Shown piece after piece: positions 1 to 7,303 of a stretch of DNA of 18,295 bases. The DNA is from DAOTXK01 sp034435395 (GTDB lineage: Bacteria; Chloroflexota; Anaerolineae; Aggregatilineales; Ch27). The stretch's first letter is position 1. Each line of letters opens with the position of its first letter. The stretch lies in the NCBI GenBank assembly GCA_034435395.1, contig DAOTXK010000076.1, positions 1-18,295 of the forward strand, read 5' to 3'. The position numbers and the translations under genes were made by a program. The notes under the pieces were generated by a model. It did not search any database and was not told the DNA's origin. It saw nothing but the letters and a program-made list of their open reading frames with translations.

Positions 1-588
1 GGGCGGCGGGGGTTGCGGGGGGGCGAACCTGCCGCCGCGCTCCAGGCCGCCGAACCCGCGCTGGTGACGAGGGAAGCGCCCTCAGGTGAGGCGGTCCCCC
101 TCGCCGGGGTGGACGCCGTCCTCATGCCGGAGCCGCCGCCGGACCTGGACCGGTACCGCCGCTGCTGGCAGGTCCCGTTCGCTGTTGCCCTGGGCTTCCT
201 GGTGGTGAGCGCGCTGGGCATGGCCGCCGCCCAGGGCGGGGAAGGTCTTTTCGGCGCGGTCGGCTTCCTGTGCGCCTGGAGCGTCTTCATGCTGGCGGCG
301 CTGGCCGTGGGGGTTGCCTTCTGGAGCCGCACCGCCCGCTGGCTGCACGTGCGGGTCCGGGAGCGGGACGGGCGACGTTTCGCCATCAGCCTGCCCGTGC
401 CGCTGCGGCTGGTCGGCTGGCTGCGGGCGGTCGCGCGGCCCTTCGTCGACGGGGAGACGCGCGGCTACCTGGACATGGCCGCGGCCTTTGTGGAGGCCCT
501 GCAAAATTCGATGGACCGCCCCGACGCCGCCCCGTTCATTATTGACGTGGACGACGAGGATGAGAGCGTGCAGGTCTATTTCGGATAA
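1..588 (+). CDS. SHOCT-like/membrane protein, first of three paralogs (5' end missing)
   Basis: Function unknown. The frame is open to the window edge. The first in-window start (TTG at 13) has no visible ribosome site, so the true start is probably upstream and the N-terminus is cut. Counting from TTG13, a Pro/Ala-rich linker is followed by two hydrophobic segments near residues 53-75 and 81-104, each flanked by charged residues. The C-terminal module contains the RWLHVRV strand, an ISLPVPLRL motif near 125-133 and an acidic tail ending IIDVDDEDESVQVYFG. The same module recurs in the next two genes (RWLLVKI, ISLPVP, IIDINDEENRVQVYL), so this is a tandem paralog. By comparison with the next gene, the missing part should hold a SHOCT-like helical pair (ILKxLExGTIxAEEA). 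Such proteins are often linked to envelope-stress or anti-sigma-type regulation in other phyla, but no partner is visible here. The coding call is secure and the function is not. Confidence 0.85.
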   Translation, partial: GRRGLRGGEPAAALQAAEPALVTREAPSGEAVPLAGVDAVLMPEPPPDLDRYRRCWQVPFAVALGFLVVSALGMAAAQGGEGLFGAVGFLCAWSVFMLAALAVGVAFWSRTARWLHVRVRERDGRRFAISLPVPLRLVGWLRAVARPFVDGETRGYLDMAAAFVEALQNSMDRPDAAPFIIDVDDEDESVQVYFG

Positions 589-619
589 CATACGGCGGAT
601 GACGGAAGAAAGGTGAACC

Positions 620-1192
620 ATGAGAACGGATCACGAACGCCCACAAATTTTGAAGGACCTGGAGGCGGGGACCATCACAGCGGAGGAAGCCAACCGGCGG
701 CTGGCCGCCCTGGACACCGCCGCGCCTCTGCCCGATCATGACCTGCCGCACGTGCGCGATCTCCGGGAAAACTGGCGGCTGCCCTTCGCCGTCTCGATGG
801 GCGGCGCGCTGCTGGCCGGGTTAAAGCTGGCCAGCCGCCCCCGCCAGGGGTTCTTGAACCGGGTCCAGCAGGGCTTCTACTGGATGGCCCTGGTGGCCTT
901 CGGGCTGGTCGGCCTGCTGGCCTGGTGGAGCCGCCAGGCGCGCTGGCTGCTGGTTAAGATACAGACCAGGGACGGCCAGCGTTTCCAGATCAGCCTGCCC
1001 GTCCCCGTTCACCTGCTGGCCCGGCTGTTTAGGGCCGTCCGTCCCTGGGTGGACGAGGAGACGGCCCAGCAGTTAGACGCCGCCGTGGAATTCATCGACA
1101 CCATGCAGGACGAAATGGACAGCCCGGACGGCCAGCCGGTCATCATCGACATCAATGATGAAGAGAACCGGGTGCAGGTGTACCTGATATAG
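620..1192 (+). CDS. SHOCT-like domain membrane protein (second paralog)
   Basis: The protein has 190 aa. ATG620 follows AGGTG at 611-615, 31 bp after the previous stop, consistent with co-transcription. Residues about 8-31 form the SHOCT-like helical pair (ILKDLEAGTITAEEANRRL). Two hydrophobic segments follow, near 54-72 and 85-107, separated by a basic loop. After these come RWLLVKIQTRDGQRF, the ISLPVP motif near 143-148, and an acidic C-terminus (IIDINDEENRVQVYLI). It aligns over its whole visible length with the preceding gene and, without the membrane part, with the following gene. The two helices probably place the SHOCT-like domain and the C-terminal module on the same side of the membrane, most likely the cytoplasm; this topology is inferred. 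No enzymatic motif is visible. Function is unknown. Confidence 0.88.
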   Translation: MRTDHERPQILKDLEAGTITAEEANRRLAALDTAAPLPDHDLPHVRDLRENWRLPFAVSMGGALLAGLKLASRPRQGFLNRVQQGFYWMALVAFGLVGLLAWWSRQARWLLVKIQTRDGQRFQISLPVPVHLLARLFRAVRPWVDEETAQQLDAAVEFIDTMQDEMDSPDGQPVIIDINDEENRVQVYLI

Positions 1193-1239
1193 CGTGGCCG
1201 AGGGCAGGGCCGCCCCGGCCAGACAAGGAAGGAGTGGTG

Positions 1240-1617
1240 ATGGGAACAGCCGAGGAACGGACCCGGATTCTTAAGATGCTGGAAGAAGGTACGATCAATG
1301 CCGAGGAGGCCACCAAGCTGCTTCAGGCGCTGGCTGCCGGGCGGTCGGGCGCGGCAGGCCCCGGCGCGGTTCGCCGCGAGACCCGCTGGCTGCGCGTGCG
1401 CATCACAGACACGGCCACCAACAAAGCCAAGGTCAGCATCAACATCCCGATGGGGCTGGTACGCACCGGCATCCGCATGGGGGCGCGCTTCATCCCCAGC
1501 GATTCCGGCGTTGACTACCAGGAGATCATGGACGCCATCGAGGGGGGCGAGACCGGCAAAATCTTCGAGATGGTCGACGAGGAACAGGCCGAAAAGATCG
1601 AAATCTGGGCGGAGTGA
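1240..1617 (+). CDS. Small SHOCT-like domain protein without membrane segment (third paralog)
   Basis: The protein has 125 aa. ATG1240 is chosen over the in-frame GTGs at 1234 and 1237 because AAGGAG at 1228-1233 lies six bases upstream. Residues 5-29 are the clearest SHOCT-like module of the three (RTRILKMLEEGTINAEEATKLLQAL), the form often found at the N-terminus of LiaX/YvlB-type proteins. The C-terminal module matches its neighbours (RWLRVRI, SINIPMGLVR, acidic end KIEIWAE), but the two hydrophobic segments are absent. It is therefore probably a soluble partner or shortened duplicate of the two membrane paralogs, read from the same transcript with a gap of about 47 bp. Heteromeric assembly is plausible but inferred. 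Confidence 0.87.
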   Translation: MGTAEERTRILKMLEEGTINAEEATKLLQALAAGRSGAAGPGAVRRETRWLRVRITDTATNKAKVSINIPMGLVRTGIRMGARFIPSDSGVDYQEIMDAIEGGETGKIFEMVDEEQAEKIEIWAE

Positions 1618-1668
1618 AAGCCGCCGGAAAGCCCCTCGCCCGGCCCGCTGGCCGGACCAGGCCGAGTC

Positions 1669-1736
1669 ATCAGGAATGCTCCTCCTGATAGCGGAGCAGA
1701 CGGCCAGCGCTGTGAGCGGAGCAGCCTGGCCGTCTG
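1669..1736 (+). terminator. Two adjacent hairpins in the 221-bp gap, possible transcript end
   Basis: The gap 1618-1838 holds no convincing gene. It contains a 7-bp stem, ATCAGGA (1669-1675) with TCCTGAT (1683-1689), and then an 11-bp perfect stem, CAGACGGCCAG (1697-1707) with CTGGCCGTCTG (1726-1736). The second stem has an 18-nt loop that can itself pair GCT with AGC. Neither is followed by a run of T, so a classic intrinsic terminator is not shown. The position just after the three-gene SHOCT operon and before an independent ribosome site suggests a 3'-end structure. Confidence 0.4.
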
Positions 1737-1838
1737 TGCTGGCTGGCGGCGGGCTGTCGTCCCCTCCGCCAGCGGCGAGAGGGTGGATGGCCTGGGCGTA
1801 CCGGGCGGGCCAGGGCGGCGGAGCCGGGAGGTGGCGCG

Positions 1839-2696
1839 ATGACCCTATCGTCCTTTTTGCAGACCCAGGCGGTCCGAGAGCGGTTCCGGCGGGAATTCCC
1901 CAAACCCCGGCTCACCGCGGGGGGTCGGCTGTGGGCCGCGCCGCTGACCCGCAACTACGGCCTGGTCGGCGCGGCGTTTGACTATCTCCTGCGCTTTTAT
2001 GTCGAACGGCTGAACCCCCAGGCCCTCACCAGACGGTGGGCCGCCGAGCACGTGCTGGGCTACGTGATCCAGTTTGCGGCGGAGAGCGGGGCGATTGATC
2101 TGGCCAAGACCGCCCGGCAGATGGTGGCCGAGGCCAGGGCCAACCACGCCGCCTTCCTCCGCTCCGGTCGGATCACCGCCGACCTCCTCCGGTCGGCGCT
2201 GCTGCTGGCCCAACTGGACATCGTGTACCGCACCGGCACGCTGGACCTGATCCTGCGGACGTTCGGGACGGTCGATCCCAGGGACATGGACGACCTGGAG
2301 CGGCTGCTCAGCCTGGTCGATCCGGCGGCCTTCACAGCGGAGGAGGTCTGCCTGCTCAACCCCGTCTTTGGCGAGGCGTCGCTGCTGGTCCGGGGCGCGG
2401 ACGCCGACCTGGTGATCGACGGGACGCTGATCGAGATCAAGACGACCAAAAACTTCCGGCTTAAAGAAGAGGACTTCCACCAGCTGGTCGGCTATTACAC
2501 CCTGTACCGCCTGGGCGGCATCACCGATATGCCGCCCCACCACCCGATCGAACGGCTGGGCATTTATTACGCCCGCCACGCCCACCTGTACACCGTCGCC
2601 GTGCGGGACGTTATCGACGAGGGCGCATTCCCGGCCTTCCTGGACTGGTTCCAGGCGGAAGCCGCCCGGCAGTTCGGCGGGCCGCCGCCGCGTTAG
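1839..2696 (+). CDS. PD-(D/E)XK nuclease-fold protein
   Basis: The protein has 285 aa. ATG1839 follows GGGAGGTGG at 1827-1833. The catalytic core is readable near the C-terminus: Asp190 (or Asp188) in GADADLVIDG, then E199-I-K201 in TLIEIKTTK, then Q215-LVG-Y219, giving the D...ExK...QxxxY order of RecB-like PD-(D/E)XK nucleases. The preceding ~175 residues are mostly helical and have no recognisable motif. Proteins with this core cut or bind DNA or RNA with divalent metal, and stand-alone forms occur in repair, defence and mobile elements. There is no helicase, methylase or CRISPR gene next to it, so the substrate cannot be deduced. The stop overlaps the stop of the convergent glycosyltransferase (shared TTAG at 2693-2696). 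The fold call is good and the biological role is unknown. Confidence 0.8.
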   Translation: MTLSSFLQTQAVRERFRREFPKPRLTAGGRLWAAPLTRNYGLVGAAFDYLLRFYVERLNPQALTRRWAAEHVLGYVIQFAAESGAIDLAKTARQMVAEARANHAAFLRSGRITADLLRSALLLAQLDIVYRTGTLDLILRTFGTVDPRDMDDLERLLSLVDPAAFTAEEVCLLNPVFGEASLLVRGADADLVIDGTLIEIKTTKNFRLKEEDFHQLVGYYTLYRLGGITDMPPHHPIERLGIYYARHAHLYTVAVRDVIDEGAFPAFLDWFQAEAARQFGGPPPR

Positions 2697-3847
2697 CCGC
2701 CGGCGATTGGCCGTCCCAGCACTGCCTGGTACAGGGCGATGGTCTCCTCCACCATGCGGGCCGCGCTGAAGTGCGCCTCCACCCGCGCCCGCCCCGCCGT
2801 CCCCATCCGCTCCCGCCGCTCTGGATCGGCCAGCAGCAGCCGGAGCGCCGCCGCCAGGGCGTGCACGTCGCGCGGCGGGCAGAGCAACCCCGTCTCCCCG
2901 TCGACCACCACCTCCGGGATGGCGCTGACCGCGCTGCCCACCACCGGCAGCCCCTGGGCCATCGCCTCCAACAGGACCAGCCCGAAGCCCTCCCACAGGC
3001 TCGGCATCAGGAACACGTCCAGGGCGGCCAGGATCGCCGCCGGGTCCGCCCGCCAGCCCAGGAAATGCACCCGGTCGGCCACCCGCAGCGACCGGGCCAT
3101 CAGCTCCAGCTCCACCCGCAGCAGCCCATCGCCGGCGATGACCAGCTGCGCCGCCGGGAACTCGCCGCCCACCCGCTCAAAGGCCCGCAGCGCGTAGGGG
3201 ATACCTTTTTGCTCCACCAGGCGGGATACCATCCCCAGCAGGAGCGCCTCGTCCGGCAGGCCAAGCTCCCGCCGCAGCGCCGCCTGCGCCGCCGCCCGAT
3301 CCATAGTCGGCAGGGCCTCCAGCCCGTACCGCACGGTGTGCACCTTGTGGGCGGGCGCGCGCTCCACCTCCCGGACGAAGTGGGCGATGGCGTCGGAGAT
3401 GGCGATGCCGGCGTTGACCAGCCGCCACAGCGCCGCGTTCACCTGCCGGATGGGGAAGCGCCGCCGGAAGGCGTCGTCGTTGTGGCGGGTGGTGATCACC
3501 GCCGGGACGCCGGCCAGCCGCGCCGCCGGGATGCCGTACAGGTCAGCGTGCAGCAGGTGGGTGTGCACCACGTCCGGCCGGGCGGCCCGTATCGACCGCC
3601 ACAGGCGCGGGTAGAGCGCCGGGTCAAGGTCGCGATGGATGACCACCCGCTCCGCCGGGATGCCGCGCGCCGCTGCCTGGGCCAGGTAGTCGTCCATCGG
3701 CCTGTCCGGCTCCACCAGCAGCAGGGCGCGGGCGTCGACGCCAAACCGTCGCAGGCCGGTCAGCAGGGCCAGCAGGTGGTTCTCCGACCCGGCGATCTGG
3801 GTGATCTTGGTGAGGTGAAGGACACAAGCGCCACCGGGGTTGGTCAT
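2693..3847 (-). CDS. Family 4 glycosyltransferase (GT-B fold)
   Basis: The protein has 384 aa from ATG3847, which overlaps the asnB stop as ATGA (3847-3844), the usual sign of translational coupling. A longer in-frame start at 3916 would lie inside asnB and is less likely. Visible GT4 features are an N-terminal Rossmann-like half (VLHLTKITQIAGSENH, DVVHTHLLHADLYG, then a TTRHND segment), the linker region LLLGMVSRLVEQKG (about 203-215), VIAGDG (236-241), and the EX7E donor-binding motif E286-GFGLVLL-E294 followed by AMAQGLPVVGS. It probably transfers an activated sugar to a lipid-linked or cell-surface acceptor on the cytoplasmic membrane face. The pairing with an asparagine synthase-type amidotransferase suggests a polysaccharide or glycoconjugate step. 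The sugar and acceptor cannot be read from sequence. Confidence 0.92.
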   Translation of the reverse strand: MTNPGGACVLHLTKITQIAGSENHLLALLTGLRRFGVDARALLLVEPDRPMDDYLAQAAARGIPAERVVIHRDLDPALYPRLWRSIRAARPDVVHTHLLHADLYGIPAARLAGVPAVITTRHNDDAFRRRFPIRQVNAALWRLVNAGIAISDAIAHFVREVERAPAHKVHTVRYGLEALPTMDRAAAQAALRRELGLPDEALLLGMVSRLVEQKGIPYALRAFERVGGEFPAAQLVIAGDGLLRVELELMARSLRVADRVHFLGWRADPAAILAALDVFLMPSLWEGFGLVLLEAMAQGLPVVGSAVSAIPEVVVDGETGLLCPPRDVHALAAALRLLLADPERRERMGTAGRARVEAHFSAARMVEETIALYQAVLGRPIAGG

Positions 3848-5742
3848 GCCGGTTCTTCCAGTGCAGGCGGGTCGATAAACAGGCGGTGCCACCATTCCAG
3901 CGTGAGCAGCGTCCACAGGCGGAAGCCGTGATCGCGCTGGCCGCTGGCGTGTTCGTCGATCAGACGGGCCACCGCGCCCATATCCAGCAGGCCGCGCGCC
4001 CGCGCTTCCCGGCTCAGCAGGACCTCCCGCACCGGGGCGATGTCCGCCCGCAGCCAGGCCCCCAGCGGCGCGCCGAAGCCGTGTTTGGGCCGGTCGATGA
4101 TGGCGTCCGGCAGCAGGCCGCGGGCCGCTTCTTTAAGGATGAACTTGGTGGCCCGGCCCCTGAGCTTCAGATTGGCCGGGATGGCCGCCGCCAGCTCCAC
4201 CAGCTGGTGATCCAGGAAAGGCGAGCGCGCCTCCAGCGAGACGGCCATGCTGCACCGGTCAGCTTTGATCAGCAGGTCGTCCGGCAGATAGGTGCGCAGG
4301 TTGGCGTCGAGCAGGGCCGCCGTATCCACCTGGCCGTCGAACAGGGCGGCGAAATGCGCCCCGGCGGCGTCGGGCTGCCGGGTCAGCGCCGCGATGGCTT
4401 CCTGGCTGAACAGGCGCACCCAGTCGAAATAGGCCAGCGCCGGCGGCAGGCTTGCCCCCCGCGCCAGCCGCCCGGCCCGTTTGACGACGTTGTAATAGCC
4501 GGTGCCCTCCGGCATCGCCCCGATAGCGACGGCGGCCAGCTTCCACAGCGGGCGGGGCACGGCGCGCAGTCTGCGCACCAGAGCGGCGGCGTAAAACCGC
4601 TCATAACCGGCGAACAGTTCGTCGCCGCCGTCGCCGTTGAGGGCCACCGTGACGTGCTGGCGGGTCAACTGGCTGACCAGGTAGGTGGGGATGGCGCTGC
4701 TGTCGGCGAAGGGCTGGTCGTAGTGCCACACCAGCCGGGGGAGCAGGCCCATCGCGTCCGGCTCGACAGTGAAGGCGGTGTGCTCCGTCTCCAGCAGATC
4801 GGCCACCCGCCGGGCGTAGGGTGTCTCATCGAAGCTGGTTTCCCCGGCGAAGCCGATGCTGAACGTCCTGACCAATGCGTGGCTGTGGCGGCGCATCAGG
4901 GCGACGATCAGGCTGCTGTCCAGCCCGCCGCTGAGGAAGGCCCCCAGCGGCACATCGCTCAACAGGCGCAGGCGCACGGCCTCGCTCAGCGTCTCCCGCA
5001 CCGCCGCCGCGTGACGGGCCAGCGTCTCCGCGTCCGCCCGGCCCGGACCGGCGGCAGTCGGCGGCGTCCAGTAGGAGACGGGGCGGACCTGGGGCGCGTC
5101 GGCGTCGATGATGATCATATGCCCCGGCGGCAGCATCTGGATATCCTGGAACGGCGTCTCCGGCGCGGGGATGTAACCGTAGCCCAGGTACAGAGGCAGC
5201 CGCTCCGGCGTGAGGGCCGACTGGCGGGGCACGTCCGGATGCATCAGCAGCGCCTTGATCTCGCTGGCGAAAACAAAAACCCGCCGGTCGTGGTAGTAAT
5301 ACAGCGGCTTCTGGCCCAGGCGGTCCCGCGCCAGGAACAGCCGCCGCCGGTCGCGGTCCCAGATGGCGAAGGCGAACATGCCGCGCAGGCCGCCCAGCGC
5401 GTCCGGCCCCTGGCGGCGATAGAGTTCCAGCAGGGCCTCCGCATCGCTGCCGGAACGAAAGCGGACGCCCATCGCCTCCAGGTGACGTTTAAGGTCGGGA
5501 TAGTTGTAAATCTCGCCGTTATAAGCCACCGTGATCGCGCCGTCGGCGGTCGGCATGGGCAGCGCCCCGGCGGGCGAGAGGTCCAGGATCGCCAGGCGGC
5601 GGTTGCCCAGCGCGCACGGCCCGTCCGCCAGGACCCGGCCCTGGTCCGGGCCGCGATGAACGAGGATGGCGGCCATGGCCTCGACGACCATCGGGTCGGC
5701 GGGCCGCCCATCCAGCTGCAACACGCCGCAGATGCCGCACAT
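3844..5742 (-). CDS. asnB: Asparagine synthase (glutamine-hydrolysing)
   Basis: The protein has 632 aa, normal for the AsnB family. It makes asparagine, or amidates a related carboxylate, from glutamine and ATP. The N-terminus MCGICG leaves Cys2 as the Ntn-type glutaminase nucleophile after Met removal. Further class II amidotransferase motifs are HRGPDQG (about 29-35), NRRLAILDLSPAG (48-60) and YNGEIYN (74-80). The synthetase half carries the pyrophosphate-binding loop SGGLDSS at 271-277 and a later NGDGGDELFAGYER segment. All expected motifs are present and it appears intact. In bacteria, homologs of this length are often found in polysaccharide and envelope loci, where the substrate may be a sugar acid or peptide rather than free aspartate. 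The downstream coupled glycosyltransferase makes that possible here. The start is fixed by Cys2. Confidence 0.95.
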   Translation of the reverse strand: MCGICGVLQLDGRPADPMVVEAMAAILVHRGPDQGRVLADGPCALGNRRLAILDLSPAGALPMPTADGAITVAYNGEIYNYPDLKRHLEAMGVRFRSGSDAEALLELYRRQGPDALGGLRGMFAFAIWDRDRRRLFLARDRLGQKPLYYYHDRRVFVFASEIKALLMHPDVPRQSALTPERLPLYLGYGYIPAPETPFQDIQMLPPGHMIIIDADAPQVRPVSYWTPPTAAGPGRADAETLARHAAAVRETLSEAVRLRLLSDVPLGAFLSGGLDSSLIVALMRRHSHALVRTFSIGFAGETSFDETPYARRVADLLETEHTAFTVEPDAMGLLPRLVWHYDQPFADSSAIPTYLVSQLTRQHVTVALNGDGGDELFAGYERFYAAALVRRLRAVPRPLWKLAAVAIGAMPEGTGYYNVVKRAGRLARGASLPPALAYFDWVRLFSQEAIAALTRQPDAAGAHFAALFDGQVDTAALLDANLRTYLPDDLLIKADRCSMAVSLEARSPFLDHQLVELAAAIPANLKLRGRATKFILKEAARGLLPDAIIDRPKHGFGAPLGAWLRADIAPVREVLLSREARARGLLDMGAVARLIDEHASGQRDHGFRLWTLLTLEWWHRLFIDPPALEEPA

Positions 5743-5778
5743 AATCCAGGCTTCCCGGTGATAATCCCCTCCAAAAGC

Positions 5779-5786
5779 AGTATACT
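5779..5786. promoter_or_regulatory. Palindromic AGTATACT, candidate -10 for both asnB and rsmA
   Basis: The intergenic region of about 90 bp between the divergent asnB and rsmA genes has one AT-rich spot. The 8-bp palindrome AGTATACT places TATACT on the plus strand at 5781-5786 and on the minus strand at 5784-5779. Either strand could use it as a -10 hexamer (consensus TATAAT), 41 bp before rsmA ATG5827 (50 bp before ATG5836) and 36 bp before asnB ATG5742. No good -35 is visible at 17 bp on either side. The promoter role is inferred. Confidence 0.4.
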
Positions 5787-5835
5787 ACCCCAAAGATGCC
5801 CGTGTAGCGACCTGCCGACGCCCCGGATGCCCGCG

Positions 5836-6675
5836 ATGACCATCACCAACCCCAAACGCCTGCTGGATAGTTATGGGATCGTGCCCAAGAAGAGCCTGGG
5901 CCAGAATTTCATGCACGATCCCAACGCGCTGGAGAAGATCACGCGGGCGGCGGAGCTGACCGCCGAGGACACCGTGATCGAGGTCGGCCCCGGCACCGGC
6001 GCGCTGACCACCTGGCTGGCCGATATCGCCCGGCACGTGATCGCCGTCGAGCTGGACGACCGCCTGATCCCGCTGCTCCAGCACCAGCTGGAGGACTACC
6101 CCAATGTGACGCTGGTCCACGCGGATATCCTCAAGGTGGACCTGGCGCTGCACGTCGACTCGGACGACACGTACTGCGTCGTGGCCAACCTGCCTTATTA
6201 CATCACCGGCGCGATCCTGCGCTATTTCCTGGAAAGGCGGCACAAGCCGACCCGTCTGGTGGTCATGGTGCAGCAGGAGGTCGCCGAGCGCCTGACCGCC
6301 CGCCCCGGTGACATGAGCCTGCTCAGCGTGGCGGTGCAGTACTACGGGCAGACCCGGATCATCAGTCGCCTGTCCCCGGCGGCCTTCTGGCCCCGCCCGG
6401 ACGTGACCTCCGCCCTGGTGCGGATCGACACCTACGGCGACTCGCGCCCGGTCCAGGTGAGCGACGAGGAGACGTTCTTCCGCCTGGTCCGGGCGGGCTT
6501 CAGCCAGAAGCGCAAACAGCTCGTCAACGCGCTGGGCGGCGGGCTGGGCATCAGCAAACCGGCGGCGGTCGAACTGCTCCGGGCGGCGGGGATCGACCCC
6601 CAGCGCCGGGCGGAAACGTTGACGCTGGGCGAATGGGCGGCGCTGACGGCGGCGGCCCAGACGGCCCGCATCTGA
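5836..6675 (+). CDS. rsmA: 16S rRNA (adenine1518/1519-N6) dimethyltransferase
   Basis: The protein has 279 aa, the normal RsmA/KsgA size. It dimethylates two adjacent adenines in helix 45 of 16S rRNA during late 30S assembly, using S-adenosylmethionine. Motifs are KKSLGQNFMHD (18-28), SAM motif I EVGPGTGALT (49-58), the acidic VELDDRL (71-77), catalytic motif IV NLPYY (118-122), and the C-terminal GFSQKRKQL (221-229) typical of the family. ATG5836 is chosen because it gives the usual short leader MTITNPKRLL. ATG5827, in frame three codons earlier, is also possible, and neither has a strong ribosome site. The reading frame stays open far upstream, but that stretch is antisense to asnB and not part of the gene. 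The gene ends 56 bp before the lipoprotein start. Confidence 0.96.
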   Translation: MTITNPKRLLDSYGIVPKKSLGQNFMHDPNALEKITRAAELTAEDTVIEVGPGTGALTTWLADIARHVIAVELDDRLIPLLQHQLEDYPNVTLVHADILKVDLALHVDSDDTYCVVANLPYYITGAILRYFLERRHKPTRLVVMVQQEVAERLTARPGDMSLLSVAVQYYGQTRIISRLSPAAFWPRPDVTSALVRIDTYGDSRPVQVSDEETFFRLVRAGFSQKRKQLVNALGGGLGISKPAAVELLRAAGIDPQRRAETLTLGEWAALTAAAQTARI

Positions 6676-6731
6676 ACGACGGCGACCGGGCGCTTCCGTG
6701 CGCCGGGATGCCGCCATCGGAGGAGAGAGCG

Positions 6732-7154
6732 GTGAGGGGACGACCGGGCCTGATCATGCTGAGCGCCCTGCTGATCACCCTGGCTGCCTGCGGCCCTCCG
6801 CCGTCCGATCCGGGCGGCGCGGGATCAGCGGACGCGCCCGGCGGCCAGGCGCAACGGTTCGCCCTCTTTGACGGCGGCCAGATCACCGTCGGCGATCTGA
6901 GCATCAGCGCCGGGGACTTCGGCCTGGCCCAGTACATCGCCGACGACCAGGTCACGCGCACCGGGCAGACGTGCGTCTTGTGGGTGTTCGTCCGAGGGCG
7001 GGAGGACCTGAACCACCCGGAACGGGTCTATCCGGGTAAGATCGTGCGGGTGGCCGGTTACCGGATACAGGTGGACGGCATCGAGATGGGACGGGATCAG
7101 CGCTACGCCGTGCGGCTGACCGTCGTCAGACCGCCGACGCCCCCGCAACCGTAA
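6732..7154 (+). CDS. Small secreted lipoprotein of unknown function
   Basis: The protein has 140 aa. GTG6732 is chosen because AGGAG at 6721-6725 lies six bases upstream and because the resulting N-terminus is a textbook lipoprotein signal: basic MRGRPG, a hydrophobic stretch, and lipobox LAAC with Cys20. A Pro/Gly/Ser linker follows, then a domain of about 95 residues rich in short beta-like segments (ITVGDLSISAGDFG, TCVLWVFVRG, KIVRVAGYRIQVDGIE, YAVRLTVV). It is presumably lipidated and held on the outer face of the cytoplasmic membrane. The compact beta-rich domain resembles small accessory modules, but I do not recognise a family. It follows rsmA closely and may share its transcript. Function is unknown. 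Confidence 0.8.
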   Translation: MRGRPGLIMLSALLITLAACGPPPSDPGGAGSADAPGGQAQRFALFDGGQITVGDLSISAGDFGLAQYIADDQVTRTGQTCVLWVFVRGREDLNHPERVYPGKIVRVAGYRIQVDGIEMGRDQRYAVRLTVVRPPTPPQP

Positions 7155-7225
7155 GCGGCCCCGGCGCGTATGATCTTAGGCGGAGAGTCCTGATTTTTGG
7201 GGTGCCGGGCGCGGCCAAGCGCGTG

Positions 7226-7231
7226 TACAAT
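7226..7231 (+). promoter_or_regulatory. TACAAT, candidate -10 upstream of the membrane protein pair
   Basis: TACAAT is one mismatch from TATAAT and lies in the only AT-richer part of the 149-bp gap 7155-7303, 72 bp before ATG7304. TTTTTGGGG at 7194-7202 is too far upstream for a standard -35, but the same TTTTGGG-(A/G)TG element recurs at the same distance before the E2 gene. Nothing else was found in the gap. Confidence 0.35.
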
Positions 7232-7303
7232 ACGAATGCAGGACTCCGTGCCTGACCCGAACCACCGACGATCACCGGGCGACCGGATACAGGACCAGAA
7301 CTC

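Noticed and set aside
2693..2710. Gly-Gly C-terminus of the glycosyltransferase as a sign of a Ubl
   Set aside because: The protein is a full GT4 enzyme in an unrelated operon; the GG ending is chance.
3848..3916. Longer start for the glycosyltransferase at 3916
   Set aside because: It would overlap asnB by over 70 bp, whereas ATG3847 gives the standard ATGA overlap and begins right before the conserved first strand.
3886..5826. Very long plus-strand open frame running into rsmA (929 codons in total)
   Set aside because: It is antisense to asnB, whose motifs are complete. The translation is low-complexity Gln/Arg/Gly-rich, typical of the shadow of a GC-rich gene. Only the part from 5827/5836 is real rsmA.
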